NCBI RefSeq assembly: GCF_011769525.1
Contig: NZ_CP050440.1
Coordinates: forward strand, 2,729,501 to 2,793,500
DNA: 64,000 nt
Reading direction: 5' to 3'
Source of the DNA: Tolypothrix sp. PCC 7910
GTDB lineage: Bacteria > Cyanobacteriota > Cyanobacteriia > Cyanobacteriales > Nostocaceae
The notes below the pieces were generated by a model, which was not told where the DNA came from, did not search any database, and saw nothing but the letters and a program-made list of their open reading frames with translations. The position numbers and the translations under genes were made by a program. Position 1 is the stretch's first letter, and every line of letters starts with the position of its first letter. Of this stretch, positions 17,958-27,900 are shown one piece after another.

Positions 17958-18320
17958 AAATTCTAGTACTTCTAATCGAAAAATATGTTTTTTAAAAAAC
18001 TTTAGAGATATAATTACTTTAGTGAATTAAAATTTAAAAATCTTCTCCCATAAAAGATAATATATCTCTAACTTAGGATTGATTAAATATCTTTCTAAAA
18101 GTGCATTTCTATGAAATTTGTGCGTTGTTTTGGCAACTAACTGACTGTACCGTCGTCTTTGCAACATTGCCAAAAATTTGAACTCAAAATAATAATTTAA
18201 CTTGCTCGCTTTTTTTGTGGTGCTTTCTTTTAGCAAATGCATCACTTGGGGCAGTTTTATCATCTTTTCTCAGTGACTTTAAAATTGAAGGCTAATCTCA
18301 TCAGTTATGCTTTTTAGCCG
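17958..18320. other. Spacer without a supported gene
   Basis: AT-rich. An open frame at 18027-18263 on the minus strand (78 codons, basic) has no recognisable family and no ribosome-binding site, so it is not called. The promoter of the RPI-repeat/GST pair should lie here. Confidence 0.4.
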
Positions 18321-18410
18321 ATGAAGATACTCAATGAATGTGAAAATATGGTAGACATTCGAGCCGAAATAGTCAGGCTAGACCGTCAACTTGTTGCACT
18401 AATTAGTTAG
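18321..18410 (+). pseudogene. Chorismate mutase N-terminal fragment
   Basis: Starting at ATG 18321 the frame encodes 29 residues that include MVDIRAEIVRLDRQLVALIS. This is the first helix of AroQ-type chorismate mutases, in which the Arg of xxIRxEIDxLDxQ contacts the substrate. It stops at TAG 18408 where the family continues with E/Q-R. Only the first helix remains, so it cannot fold into the helical dimer. It is a remnant, ending 5 bp before the next gene. Confidence 0.5.
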
Positions 18411-18415
18411 CGTTT

Positions 18416-18739
18416 ATGAGTAACCCTATTTCAGATGAACAAGAGCCAGACTTTTATTTGTCTATTCAAGAGAACCTAAAACAGCTTTCTGTTCAATTGG
18501 GATCTCCTTTGGACGAAACATCAGTCATGCAAATATACCAGAATGCATCCGAACTACTGAGCCACCTTTCCCCATCACCCCTGACTTTTGCCCGTGTTGC
18601 AGGAACACTACTGGTTTACCAACTCCAAAACACAGAACCCGAAGAGATAAAGTGGTTCAATACCCAAGTGAAACAATGCTTAGACGAAGAAGAAGTTGAG
18701 GAATTAATTGAATCCATCTATCGGACTGATACTTTGTAA
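18416..18739 (+). CDS. Hypothetical protein, 107 aa, acidic helical
   Basis: A soluble acidic protein (DEEEVEELIESIYRTDTL at the C-terminus) with predicted helices throughout; no cysteine pair, signal peptide or membrane segment. Composition and codon use resemble the neighbours. I do not recognise the family. It begins 5 bp after the chorismate mutase fragment's stop, and no Shine-Dalgarno sequence is evident. Confidence 0.5.
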   Translation: MSNPISDEQEPDFYLSIQENLKQLSVQLGSPLDETSVMQIYQNASELLSHLSPSPLTFARVAGTLLVYQLQNTEPEEIKWFNTQVKQCLDEEEVEELIESIYRTDTL

Positions 18740-18809
18740 TTGCTTCGCCAATGAAATTTATCTTTTAAACTAGAAAATAGTTTGATCAACAATTGTTGTT
18801 AACAAACCA

Positions 18810-19202
18810 ATGAAAATCTTCAGGTTGGTTGTATCTGCTTTGTTATTACTCAGCTCACCTGCTATGGCAGTTGAATACAAAGGGTATTCCATTGATGGTC
18901 AAAAGCTGCCTGCTAGAGCATATTATTATGCGACTGGTGGAATCTACAATGTTCAGGTCAGCTTTCACAAACAACGAGCCACGATTTACTTTAACGATGG
19001 CAACCAAATAGATATACAGTTGAACAACCAGGTAATCCTGGATGCAAAAAATATCGAAGGTTTTGGAAAACTTGGGCAGTATCGGGTGAATAATTTCTTC
19101 AGTGTTGGCTTGATATATGGCAGTGATTGGCCTAGCGCCACCGATAGTCAATTGCAACAGTCCAATCCGCTAGAAGGTTTATGGAAAATTAGTTTGGATT
19201 GA
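18810..19202 (+). CDS. Small secreted protein of unknown function
   Basis: 130 residues with a clear Sec signal peptide: basic MKIFR, a hydrophobic core VVSALLLLSS, and a cleavage site after PAMA. The mature part is rich in beta strands (YNVQVSFHKQRATIYFNDGNQIDIQLNNQVI), suggesting a small periplasmic beta-sandwich. No catalytic motif is visible and I do not recognise a family. Confidence 0.55.
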   Translation: MKIFRLVVSALLLLSSPAMAVEYKGYSIDGQKLPARAYYYATGGIYNVQVSFHKQRATIYFNDGNQIDIQLNNQVILDAKNIEGFGKLGQYRVNNFFSVGLIYGSDWPSATDSQLQQSNPLEGLWKISLD

Positions 19203-19402
19203 ATACCAATACTTCCTAATTTTCTGCCATCACAAGTTTACTATAGTAGCTGTTGTACTTCACTGCTTAACTGACTGTGACAAAGTACCAGAGGTTTTAC
19301 GGTTAGCGCATTTGATTACCGCTGCTATCATTACTAGAGAAAGTGGAAGTTCAGCTTAAATGATTTTCAATGTTCACAGTTAACCATCAAAACCGATATT
19401 TT

Positions 19403-20176
19403 TCACATTGTTATATTGTTATACAGATATTTATCAACCTCTACAAAATAGGTATGAGGTTCGCTGTCTAAACCCGAATTATATAAAATTTCAATATTTT
19501 CGGACTCTAATTTAGATTTTTGATTATTTATATATCTAATTAATTGACCTTGAGAATTTAATATTCTGTGGATTGGATAATCATCAGAAGATGTTTTTTT
19601 GAGATATATCGGCAGCGCTCGCAGATAACTGTTATCTACACCAATTGCTGCAATTATCTGTTTGTAAGTTACTACTTTGCCTAATGGTACTTTAACTATA
19701 AAGTCTAGAAAGCGTTCATAAGGTTGTTCAGATAATGCCGGAAATTTATGAGCCTGAATCCGAAAATTATTGCCGACACGAATTCTACCTGAATTGATAA
19801 CTACACCTAAAATACCTCTTTTAGCTTGAATAGTTTTTAAAGAATCAACTAAATAGGCTATGCGCTTACAAGGTTCACAATGGAAAGTTAAACGAATCGC
19901 TGCACCACTCTCAAAATTTATCAGAGCACCAGGAGTAAAAGTTGCAGAATCAACCCCCGCTATGATTAGGTTTTCTCTTAATTCTCCTGGGGAAATTGCT
20001 AATTCTCTAATATCTTCATACCTCACAACTAAAATTTGCCTAGGACTGATAGGATTAGCATTAATATCTCCTTCTATACCAGAACCTACTTTTAAGTTGA
20101 GTTCTTCTACTTCACGCATGACTGAACCATGCTGATGCTTAATAAAAAGATGTGTAATTGAACTTTTGCTAGACAT
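19403..20176 (-). CDS. MOSC domain fused to alkyltransferase-like DNA-binding domain
   Basis: 257 residues. Residues about 10-145 form a MOSC domain: GSGIEGDINANPISPRQI, ELRENLIIAG, and the conserved HCEPCKRI with Cys103, the position that carries persulfide sulfur or contacts the molybdenum cofactor in this family. Residues about 152-240 match the DNA-binding domain of O6-alkylguanine transferases (FLDFIVKVPLGKVVTYKQIIAAIG), but the PCHR active site reads PIHR (201-204), so the alkyl-accepting Cys is absent, as in alkyltransferase-like proteins that flag damage. The fusion is unusual. Soluble; no operon partner is close. Confidence 0.65.
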   Translation of the reverse strand: MSSKSSITHLFIKHQHGSVMREVEELNLKVGSGIEGDINANPISPRQILVVRYEDIRELAISPGELRENLIIAGVDSATFTPGALINFESGAAIRLTFHCEPCKRIAYLVDSLKTIQAKRGILGVVINSGRIRVGNNFRIQAHKFPALSEQPYERFLDFIVKVPLGKVVTYKQIIAAIGVDNSYLRALPIYLKKTSSDDYPIHRILNSQGQLIRYINNQKSKLESENIEILYNSGLDSEPHTYFVEVDKYLYNNITM

Positions 20177-20253
20177 ATAGAATTTATTTAAAAACCAAAA
20201 AATATATAAATAATGCCTAAGATAAAACGTAATGATTCAGGAGGGAGATTTGT

Positions 20254-20469
20254 TTGTCCAATGTCAGCAGATGTCAGCAGCAACCACCATTACAGTTGTT
20301 TCCCACCTCAAAGCTCGAATTTTTTGCGGGAGATGTCAATACAAATATTTGTTTTGAACTTGATGATACAGGCAACATTACAGCTATGACGTTCAACCAA
20401 GCAGGTATTACCAGTTTAAGACCACAAGCTGACCAAACTATTAGAGCCGAAAAACAAAAAGGAGATTAA
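20254..20469 (+). pseudogene. C-terminal fragment of a serine hydrolase (DUF3471-like)
   Basis: An open frame of 71 codons starting at TTG. The stretch LFPTSKLEFFAGDVNTNICFELDDTGNITAMTF resembles the small beta domain found at the C-terminus of many beta-lactamase-family hydrolases (F-x-P-x-S-x-x-E-F-F then a Asp/Gly hairpin). No catalytic domain precedes it, so I read it as a remnant. It ends 4 bp before the GFA-family gene. The call rests on motif resemblance only. Confidence 0.35.
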
Positions 20470-20473
20470 ACTC

Positions 20474-20929
20474 ATGAATCTTCCATATACTGGAGGTTGT
20501 CAATGCGGAGATATCCGTTACGAAATCCGTGCCCAACCCTTAACTCTTTACTTGTGCCATTGCAAAGAATGCCAAAAGCAATCATCCAGTGCCTTTGGAA
20601 TGTCACTTACTGTACCACTATCTGCTGTAGTTGTGACTCAAGGACAGCCAAAAGCCTGGATTCGCAAAGCTGACAGCGGACGTGAAGTCAAAAATATATT
20701 CTGCGGTAACTGCGGCACAAGGTTATTTCACGAGCGAACTTACAGCAGTGATACGATTAACGTTAAAGCTGGAACGTTAGATGATACAAGCAATTTACGT
20801 CCAGTTGGTAACCTTTGGACGCGCAGCGCCCAACCTTGGGTAACAATTTCCGACCAAATGCTCAACTATGAAGGGCAACCAGATGATGTACATCTACTAT
20901 GGGATAGATGGCTTCAACAGAGTTCATAG
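20474..20929 (+). CDS. GFA / CENP-V family zinc protein
   Basis: 151 residues with the full zinc pattern of the glutathione-dependent formaldehyde-activating (GFA) fold: GGCQCGDIRYE, then LCHCKECQKQSSSAFG, then FCGNCGTRLF. These three Cys pairs bind two zinc ions. GFA speeds formation of S-hydroxymethylglutathione in formaldehyde detoxification, though many members have other or unknown thiol substrates. A GGAG stands 10 bp before the ATG. Cytoplasmic. Confidence 0.8.
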   Translation: MNLPYTGGCQCGDIRYEIRAQPLTLYLCHCKECQKQSSSAFGMSLTVPLSAVVVTQGQPKAWIRKADSGREVKNIFCGNCGTRLFHERTYSSDTINVKAGTLDDTSNLRPVGNLWTRSAQPWVTISDQMLNYEGQPDDVHLLWDRWLQQSS

Positions 20930-20994
20930 ATTTTTCTGAAGGCTTCATCCCAAATTTTAGCCCAAACTAAGATTAACTTTAGAGTACAGGGTAA

Positions 20995-21465
20995 ATGCAC
21001 TTCCACTTTGAACCAATGAATGCGGCTAATGCAGAGCAACTTATCCACTGGCATTACCAGCCGCCTTATCAGATGTATAACAGTACATCTGACGTGGGAT
21101 TAATTCCATCCTTTATCGACTCTTAAAACGCTTACTATAGCATTATCGAAAATGGTGAACTAGTTGCCTTTTGCTGCTTTGGTAAGGAGGCCCAAGTACC
21201 AGGAGGTGATTATAGACACGAAGCACTCGACATTGGTTTGGGAGTGCGCCCCGACTTGACAGGGCTTGGTCGGGGACATATGTATATTGCAGATGTCCTG
21301 AATTTTGCACGCTCAAAGTTCAATGCCACCCACTTTCGCATTACCATAGCAGCATTCAATGAACGTGCTCATAGAGCATGGAAAAAAGCTGGTTTCCAAC
21401 AGGAACAAACATTTAAAGCACAAGATAATAAGGAACCATTCATTGTACTTATGCGGCATATTTGA
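20995..21465 (+). pseudogene. GNAT acetyltransferase interrupted by one in-frame stop
   Basis: From ATG 20995 the frame reads a GNAT N-acetyltransferase (FEPMNAANAEQLIHWHYQPP). It is cut by TAA at 21124-21126 (codon 44) and then continues without any frame change: NAYYSIIENGELVAFCCFG, LDIGLGVRPDLTGLGRGHMY with the acetyl-CoA loop (R-x-x-G-x-G type), and AFNERAHRAWKKAGF. Everything except one codon is intact, so the inactivation is recent, or the TAA is a sequence error. Target unknown. Confidence 0.7.
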
Positions 21466-21521
21466 AAATGTCTAAAACTTCTGAAGATGCCTGAAGATAG
21501 ATATTCTCAATTCAAGTATTA

Positions 21522-22607
21522 TTAATATATGAAATTTGTATTGTTAAACAAAGGCAATTGAATCACTTCAGATGTTTTGTGATTATCCAGATTGGACAAT
21601 GAGATTCCTAACAACCTGATACTACGGTTTCCCAATTCAATTGAATCAAATAAGACGAGTGCAGTTTCAAAAATTGTATCTGCTTTCTTAATGGCTGACA
21701 AAAAAGTTTTACTGCGTGTTATTTGATGGTAATCAGAAAACTTAACTTTTAAAGTCAAAGTGCGTCCCCCATCTGAGTGCTGTTCCAAGCGTTGCTCCAC
21801 AATTTGAGCAATTTGTTCGAGTTCCTGTAGCATCTGATGCCGCTCGCTTAAATCCCAAGTAAAAGAAGTTTCTGCACCAATCGACTTGCGAACTCGATTC
21901 GGCTCAACGGATCGGTCATCTTCTGCTCTGGCAATTTTGTAGTAATGATGCCCCACCTTACCAAAATGTTGTGTTAGTTCCCAAAGCGAACGCGCCTTTA
22001 AATCTGCACCAGTATGAATGCCCAGAGCGTGCATTTTCGCTGCCGTTACCTCTCCTATGCCGTGGAACTTCTCAATTGCTAACCCTTCTACAAAGGCGAT
22101 CGCATCCTCAGGTAAAATCACCGTGAGTCCATTGGGTTTGTTTTGGCCGGATGCCATCTTCGCCAAAAACTTGTTAATCGACACGCCTGCTGTTGCCGTT
22201 AAGTGAGTTTGTTCTAGTATTGCTGCTTTGATGTACCTAGCAATAGTCGAAGCGTAGGTGATGTTTTGCTTGTTCTCAGTTACATCTAAATAAGCTTCAT
22301 CTAAGGCTACACCTTCTACTGAATCGGTGTAACGTTTAAATATGTCGTGGATTTGCTGAGAAATTTCTCGGTAAACTTCAAATCTTGGTTTAACAAAGAT
22401 TAGTCCTGGACAAAGAGCGATCGCAACCACTGAAGGCATAGCAGAGTGAATGCCAAAAGCTCTAGCTTCGTAACTAGCGGCTGCTACCACACCGCGTTGA
22501 TTGGGGCTGCCACCGACTACTAATGGTTTGCCTCGGTAGCTGGGATGATCCCGTTGCTCTACTGATGCGTAAAAGGCATCCATATCAACATGAATAATCT
22601 TCCTCAT
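21522..22607 (-). CDS. dinB: DNA polymerase IV (Y family)
   Basis: 361 residues, normal for bacterial Pol IV. The palm motif HVDMDAFYASVEQ gives catalytic Asp8, and ALDEAYLDVT gives Asp103 and Glu104. Two helix-hairpin-helix elements (FHGIGEVTAAKMHALGI) and the little-finger domain follow. QLPLF near the C-terminus fits the beta-clamp binding motif. It performs error-prone synthesis past DNA lesions. It is convergent with the broken GNAT gene and stands alone. No LexA-type box could be assigned with confidence in its upstream region. Confidence 0.92.
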   Translation of the reverse strand: MRKIIHVDMDAFYASVEQRDHPSYRGKPLVVGGSPNQRGVVAAASYEARAFGIHSAMPSVVAIALCPGLIFVKPRFEVYREISQQIHDIFKRYTDSVEGVALDEAYLDVTENKQNITYASTIARYIKAAILEQTHLTATAGVSINKFLAKMASGQNKPNGLTVILPEDAIAFVEGLAIEKFHGIGEVTAAKMHALGIHTGADLKARSLWELTQHFGKVGHHYYKIARAEDDRSVEPNRVRKSIGAETSFTWDLSERHQMLQELEQIAQIVEQRLEQHSDGGRTLTLKVKFSDYHQITRSKTFLSAIKKADTIFETALVLFDSIELGNRSIRLLGISLSNLDNHKTSEVIQLPLFNNTNFIY

Positions 22608-23102
22608 CCATTTACTGACCCAAAAAACCCAGATTCACGGCTAAATATGCTTTTTTATCCCAAATTTTGCTCCTCAAGCGCTTTGTGTTTTGCATACCTT
22701 GTTTGCAGAAGTTCAATCCTATGGTACTAACTTTATAGTACATAGGCACTATATCAGCCAGAAGAGATGCCTAAAATCATGAACTGGGTATACTGCCCGA
22801 CTTTCACCTGATGCCCTGAATGAGACCAACCCATAGAAAGAACTTGCGAATACTCATACCAAATTAAAAAGAGAATGCGACAGATACACAGCCATAAACC
22901 TTGTCCTATCTGGATTCTAATTTTGAATTTTGAATTTTGAATTTTGAATTGGTATCAATTGCTCCCTTCAACAGACCGAACAGATTGGCTTGTTTTCACT
23001 ACTTGTTAAACACTATTCAATCACTCACTATAGATGAGGCTTTAACACAATTTTTAGCTACATCTATTTTTCTGCTATCAAGCTTTTTAAACCAAGATAA
23101 AC
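22608..23102. other. Spacer upstream of dinB, with a heptamer repeat
   Basis: No gene supported on either strand. It holds the promoter region of dinB (minus strand) and the AATTTTG tandem repeat at 22919-22950. A run of mixed AT-rich sequence follows up to the small gene at 23103. Confidence 0.4.
22919..22950. repeat. STRR-type heptamer repeat, AATTTTG x4
   Basis: Four exact copies of AATTTTG plus a partial AATT. Two further units occur at about 23497-23510, and the complementary unit CAAAATT recurs at 48941-48972. Short tandem heptamers of this kind are common in heterocystous cyanobacteria. Confidence 0.85.
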
Positions 23103-23375
23103 ATGAAACCTATCAAAAAACCGGAACTACTGATTGTCAAAAAGTCTGTTACTTCACAGCCAGCACTTGAGGAAGTTGCTCCTTCAGAGACAGTCCCTGC
23201 TGATGAACCTATCATTGACCAGCAGCCGGATTTGGAGGTAGAAAGCCAATCGAGAGAATATCTTCACGTCTACGCTCCAGTGCAAGACGCTCCAGTGATT
23301 GAGTCTGTGGGTAATACTGGCTGGCAGGTTTCTGAGATTTGGAGAGATTTACGTATTGATAATTTTTGTGATTGA
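23103..23375 (+). CDS. Hypothetical acidic protein, 90 aa
   Basis: The first third is basic (MKPIKKPELLIVKK), the middle is acidic and proline-rich (ETVPADEPIIDQQPDLEVE), and the C-terminus GNTGWQVSEIWRDLRIDNFCD looks like a compact motif with two Trp. No signal peptide or membrane segment. Family unknown, and no ribosome-binding site is seen. It may be a genuine small gene or chance. Confidence 0.35.
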   Translation: MKPIKKPELLIVKKSVTSQPALEEVAPSETVPADEPIIDQQPDLEVESQSREYLHVYAPVQDAPVIESVGNTGWQVSEIWRDLRIDNFCD

Positions 23376-23597
23376 TATTTTCTTTATGGTTAATTGTAAC
23401 AACTATTGTACATTTTACGATCAATTCCTCAGCGAACGCTCCAATTTGTGAAAGTAAGCCATGATTCCAAATTAGCGAAAAGCTTATCCTATGGTCATTT
23501 TGAATTTTGAATTCCGCGTAGCGGTACTAGCGCCCTTGGTAGTTTCCCCCATGAGCAAGTGGTGTAGACTTGTATCCTTGTTTCCTTGTTTCCTGAA

Positions 23598-25844
23598 CTA
23601 GATTATTAGGAACTTCTGCTCTGAGTGTTGGTGAATAGGAATTTCAATACAAAACTTAGTGCCTTGCCCAGAAATTGAAGTACACTCTAGCTTACCTTTA
23701 TGCTTTTGGGTGATAATTTGATAACTAATAGACAGCCCTAAACCTGTTCCCTTACCTATAGGTTTAGTTGTAAAGAAGGGATCGAATATTCGTGAACGCA
23801 CCTGTTCAGGGATACCAATCCCATTATCTGTGATCGTAACTTGAACATAATTAGTATTTTTCAGCTGAGTGCAAATTTGAATTCTTGGTGGATATGACTC
23901 AATTTCTTGCCAAGTCTTACCCGAATGAGATTGTTCAACCGCATCAATTGCATTACTTAACAAATTCATAAAGACTTGATTCAACTGCCCAGCATAGCAT
24001 TCTACCAATGGCAGTTGTCCATAATCTTTGATAATTTCAATTGCTTTGCTCCCTGCCGTTGCCTGCAAACGATGGCGCAAAATCAACAGTGTATTATCTA
24101 GCCCCTGATGTAAATCCACAGTTTTGATTTCCGCTTCATCAAGCCTGGAAAAATTGCGTAACGATAGCACAATTTCACAAATGCGTTCTGCACCAATTTG
24201 CATCGAATGTAACAGGTTGTTCAAGTCTTGAGTCAGAAATTCCAAATCAATCTGGTTGAGCTTTTGCTCAATTGCAGGTGGGGGATTGAGCATATACTGT
24301 TGGTAAATCTCAAGCAACGACATTAAATCTTGTGTGTAAGTATTCAGGTGTGTTAGGTTGCCATAAATAAAGTTGACAGGATTGTTAATTTCGTGTGCTA
24401 TGCCAGCTACCATCTGTCCCAGTGCCGACATTTTCTCAGCTTGAATCATTTGCGCTTGAGTACGATGCAATTGTGCCAATGTTTCATTCAGTTGGCTATT
24501 TTTGTCGCTTAATTCCTGAGTTCGTTGTGCCACCCGTTCCTCTAATTGCGTATTAATTTGCTCTAAAGCTGTAAAGGATGTTTGCAGTTGAATTGCCATC
24601 AAGTGAAAAGATTGCCCTAATGCCTCTAATTCTCGAATCTTGCTAGTGATTATTGGTTGAGCTAAATCTCCCTGTGCAATCGCTTTGGATGACTTATGCA
24701 ATGCTAAAATTGGTCGTGTAATCCAATCTGCCGTAAAAATACCAAACACAGTGGCAGTAGCTAATGCGCTCAAACATAGCACTATAGTGTTACGAGTATT
24801 AGCATTGATTTGTGCCATGAAATCTGATTCTGGCATGGTGACAACAATCAGCCAATCTAGCCCAAAACGATCTCGCCAAGGAGTCACCTGCACGTATTGT
24901 TGCTGCCCGTTGAGTGAGAAAACAAAATTCTTTCTAGACTGGATTGCTCCAAAAACTGGAAATTTCTGATGTATGCCTTGAGCAATTGAGCGGATGAATG
25001 GATTTGGGTGATTGGAAATACTGTAACGTTCCAACTTTCCATTCTTCTTGAAGACAAGTGCTTGATGACCAGAACTGGCAATCAGTTTTCCATCTCGCTC
25101 TACAATCAAAACTTGACCAGAAGCACTGACTCGAATTTTTTGAAGAAACTGGGAAATATCCGATAGTAACAAATCAATGCTTAATACACCTAAAAGTTGT
25201 GATTTTTGATCGTAAATTGGTGCATTCGCTGAAGCCGTTACATAATTATTAAAGCCTTCTGCGGCATAAATCCGACTCCAAATTGGTTTAGCTGCTTTGG
25301 CTGTTTCTACATACCAAACATCATTTGTCGCTTGATAGTCGATTTGATAGACAAGTTTTGTTATATTTCCATGATTATCAGCTTCATAATTTTTGTCTTT
25401 CGTCGTTCCTCCTGGATGTACAGTAATTACAATGTCGTGTCCTTTTAACCAACGTCCTGCGCCTGACCCTGCATTATCAGCTAAGTAATAACCGACAAAA
25501 CTAATTTGTGGGAAAACTTGTGATTGTTTCCAAAAGTAACGCCCAGAACTTTTGAGATTTTTCAGATCGATAATTCCTTGTTGAATGGCATCTAGGTTTA
25601 GCTGATTAATTTGATGTGGTAATGCTAAATAAGTATCTAAATGCTGATCTACGCGTTCTGCCACTTCTCGTTGTAATTGTTGCGCTAGTTCGTTAACGGC
25701 TTGTTGCCCATTCCGCAACGAAAGATATCCTGTTAAACCCACTGCTACAGATATTTGCAGTACAAACGGTACTATTAAAACTGCCCGTAAAGGCGCACGA
25801 TAATCCAATCTGCACTCAGTTAGATGTTTCCAAAACAGGGACAT
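23598..25844 (-). CDS. Membrane sensor histidine kinase with extracytoplasmic Cache domain
   Basis: 748 residues from ATG 25844; a longer frame begins at 25997 but adds only low-complexity residues before the first membrane helix. Order: TM1 ([20 protein letters not shown]), a large periplasmic dCache-like region with [15 protein letters not shown] and a [12 protein letters not shown] segment, TM2 ([20 protein letters not shown]), HAMP ([19 protein letters not shown]), a coiled coil, HisKA with the phospho-acceptor in [12 protein letters not shown], and HATPase_c with N-box [14 protein letters not shown] and [10 protein letters not shown]. No response regulator lies beside it. Its place next to the phosphate genes may be coincidental. 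The ligand is unknown. Confidence 0.85.
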   Translation of the reverse strand: MSLFWKHLTECRLDYRAPLRAVLIVPFVLQISVAVGLTGYLSLRNGQQAVNELAQQLQREVAERVDQHLDTYLALPHQINQLNLDAIQQGIIDLKNLKSSGRYFWKQSQVFPQISFVGYYLADNAGSGAGRWLKGHDIVITVHPGGTTKDKNYEADNHGNITKLVYQIDYQATNDVWYVETAKAAKPIWSRIYAAEGFNNYVTASANAPIYDQKSQLLGVLSIDLLLSDISQFLQKIRVSASGQVLIVERDGKLIASSGHQALVFKKNGKLERYSISNHPNPFIRSIAQGIHQKFPVFGAIQSRKNFVFSLNGQQQYVQVTPWRDRFGLDWLIVVTMPESDFMAQINANTRNTIVLCLSALATATVFGIFTADWITRPILALHKSSKAIAQGDLAQPIITSKIRELEALGQSFHLMAIQLQTSFTALEQINTQLEERVAQRTQELSDKNSQLNETLAQLHRTQAQMIQAEKMSALGQMVAGIAHEINNPVNFIYGNLTHLNTYTQDLMSLLEIYQQYMLNPPPAIEQKLNQIDLEFLTQDLNNLLHSMQIGAERICEIVLSLRNFSRLDEAEIKTVDLHQGLDNTLLILRHRLQATAGSKAIEIIKDYGQLPLVECYAGQLNQVFMNLLSNAIDAVEQSHSGKTWQEIESYPPRIQICTQLKNTNYVQVTITDNGIGIPEQVRSRIFDPFFTTKPIGKGTGLGLSISYQIITQKHKGKLECTSISGQGTKFCIEIPIHQHSEQKFLII

Positions 25845-26238
25845 AATGGCTGGCTTTTGTAAACTAACAATGCCTAGATGCATCTTTATCATTCCCTTAA
25901 AAACATGAAAACAAACCAGAATCTTCACTTGAGGCTGAAGGCATAATAATTTATGCGTTTTCTGGTGTTGCATATCCTCTAGTATTTCGCCACACAAACT
26001 TAAAGTGATGGCAGACTCTTGAAGCTCTTGAGGCTTTTGAGGAATTTTCTCCCCTTGTTACTCCTGCTCCCCTTGCTCAACCTACAGTGTCTAAGTAAAA
26101 ATTGCGGAGGTTGGTAACGAGTTGAGGAGGTTACTGATTAGTCGTCAGCCTTGCTTGGGTGTGATCAAGACGCATCGCGAATCTAGTTCCACTCCTTCAA
26201 AGTACATACAGCAGTTTGCAACCAAATAAGATCCAAAA

Positions 26239-26268
26239 GTTAACACTATCTTAATCACTATTTGATTT
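26239..26268 (+). promoter_or_regulatory. Pho-box-like array upstream of phoD
   Basis: Three 8-bp units with 3-bp spacers: GTTAACAC, CTTAATCA and TTTGATTT. The cyanobacterial PhoB/SphR consensus is PyTTAAPyPy(T/A). The middle unit matches all eight positions, the third seven and the first five. The array lies about 73 bp before the phoD start. Confidence 0.6.
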
Positions 26269-26340
26269 TAGGTCAGTAGGTTCTTTGTGTTGCCTTACAC
26301 AGGCTGTTAAAGCAGAGAAACTTTCTAACTAGGAGTGAAT

Positions 26341-27900
26341 ATGGAATTCATTGATTACCATCGCCTGCTCAACAATCGTTGCAGACGGCGGAGTTTTTTG
26401 CTAGGTGCAGGATTCTTCACAGGGTTAGCGATAACTAGCCAATGGAGTCCAGCAATAGCAAAACCTAAGTTTTCTAGCTATCCCTTCAGTCTTGGTGTTG
26501 CTTCTGGCGACCCTTTACCAGATGGTGTTGTTTTATGGACGCGACTAGCTCCCGATCCACTTAATGGCGGTGGAATGCCGTTAGAAAACGTTGTAGTGCG
26601 TTGGGAAGTTGCTCTAGATGAAAATATGAAAAAAGTTGTACAAAAAGGTAAAGCCTTAGCAACTCCAGAACTAGCACACTCGGTACACGTTGATGTACGT
26701 GGTTTAGAACCTGAGCGTTGGTACTGGTATCAGTTTAGAGTAGGCAATGAAGTTAGTCCAATTGGGCGGACTCGTACAGCTGGAGCATTCAAAAAACTGA
26801 ACTTCGCTTTTGTTTCTTGCCAAGATTGGCAAAACGGCTATTACACAGCATTTCAACATCTGGCCGAGGAAGAACTTGACCTAGTGGTTCATCTTGGTGA
26901 CTATATTTACGAATATGGCCCTCAAGCCGGAGGGCCACGCCAACATAACAGTTCCGAAATCTTCTCGCTTGCTGACTATCGCAACCGTCACGCTTTATAC
27001 AAGACAGACCTCAATCTGCAAGCTGCTCATGCTGCCTTTCCTTGGATAGTAACTTGGGACGATCATGAAGTTGAAAATAACTATGCTAATTTAATACCTG
27101 AAGAGAACCAAAGCCAGGAAGCATTTATAGTTAGGCGAGCTAATGCTTACCAAGCATATTACGAACATATGCCGCTGCGTGAATCTTCTCTACCCACTAA
27201 GTCAAATTTGCAGCTTTATCGTCGTTTTACTTTTGGTGATTTAGCTGAGTTCAATGTCTTAGATACCCGCCAATATCGGACTGACCAACCTTGTAATGAC
27301 GGACTTAAGCCCCGTTGCGTCCAGGCTTTTGATACCAATGCTACGATGACAGGACAAGCACAAGAGCAGTGGTTATTCCAGGGATTAGATAAATCGCGAT
27401 CGCGTTGGAATGTGATTGCTCAACAAACTATGCTAGCTGAATATGATTTTGATCCTCGCCCAGATACAGGATTATTCAACGTGGATCAGTGGGATGGTTA
27501 CGTAGCAGCGCGGAATCGGCTATTGAACTTTCTGCAACAACGCCAACCTTCCAACCCAGTGGTGATTAGTGGAGATATCCACTCTAGTTGGGTACACGAC
27601 CTCAAAGCCGACTTCAACAACCCAGCTTCCATTACAGTTGGTACAGAGTTTGTCGGTACTTCCATTTCCTCGGACTTTCCTGCCCAATTTATCGCCCCAG
27701 CTCAAGCCGCCTTAATAGATAATCCTCACACCAAATTCTTTGATGGTGCTTTTCGCGGTTATGTCCGTTGCAAACTTACCCCAGAACGCTGGCAAAGCGA
27801 TTACCGTGTTGTATCAACTATTACTAGTCCTAATGCCTCTATTAGGACTCTAGCTTCCTTTATAGTGCAAAACGGACAACCAGGAGCGCAACGGGCATAA
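26341..27900 (+). CDS. phoD: PhoD-type alkaline phosphatase / phosphodiesterase, Tat-exported
   Basis: 519 residues. The N-terminus carries a twin-arginine signal (CRRRSFLLGAGFFTGLAI) ending near PAIA, so the folded metalloenzyme is exported. The phosphatase domain shows HLGDYIYEYG, TWDDHEVENNY, and ISGDIHSSW, the metal-binding motifs of PhoD, which uses iron and calcium to release phosphate from mono- and diesters. The start is ATG 26341 because AGGAG ends five bases before it; GTG 26335 would lie within that site. A Pho-box-like array stands upstream, so induction in phosphate starvation is likely. The next gene is the giant phosphohydrolase. Confidence 0.9.
   Translation: MEFIDYHRLLNNRCRRRSFLLGAGFFTGLAITSQWSPAIAKPKFSSYPFSLGVASGDPLPDGVVLWTRLAPDPLNGGGMPLENVVVRWEVALDENMKKVVQKGKALATPELAHSVHVDVRGLEPERWYWYQFRVGNEVSPIGRTRTAGAFKKLNFAFVSCQDWQNGYYTAFQHLAEEELDLVVHLGDYIYEYGPQAGGPRQHNSSEIFSLADYRNRHALYKTDLNLQAAHAAFPWIVTWDDHEVENNYANLIPEENQSQEAFIVRRANAYQAYYEHMPLRESSLPTKSNLQLYRRFTFGDLAEFNVLDTRQYRTDQPCNDGLKPRCVQAFDTNATMTGQAQEQWLFQGLDKSRSRWNVIAQQTMLAEYDFDPRPDTGLFNVDQWDGYVAARNRLLNFLQQRQPSNPVVISGDIHSSWVHDLKADFNNPASITVGTEFVGTSISSDFPAQFIAPAQAALIDNPHTKFFDGAFRGYVRCKLTPERWQSDYRVVSTITSPNASIRTLASFIVQNGQPGAQRA

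Noticed and set aside
18027-18263. Minus-strand frame of 78 codons
   Set aside because: No ribosome site or recognisable motif; AT-rich composition favours chance frames.
23598-25844. Histidine kinase considered as the phosphate sensor SphS
   Set aside because: It has a large dCache periplasmic domain and no adjacent response regulator; phosphate sensor kinases of the PhoR/SphS type are smaller and usually carry PAS domains.
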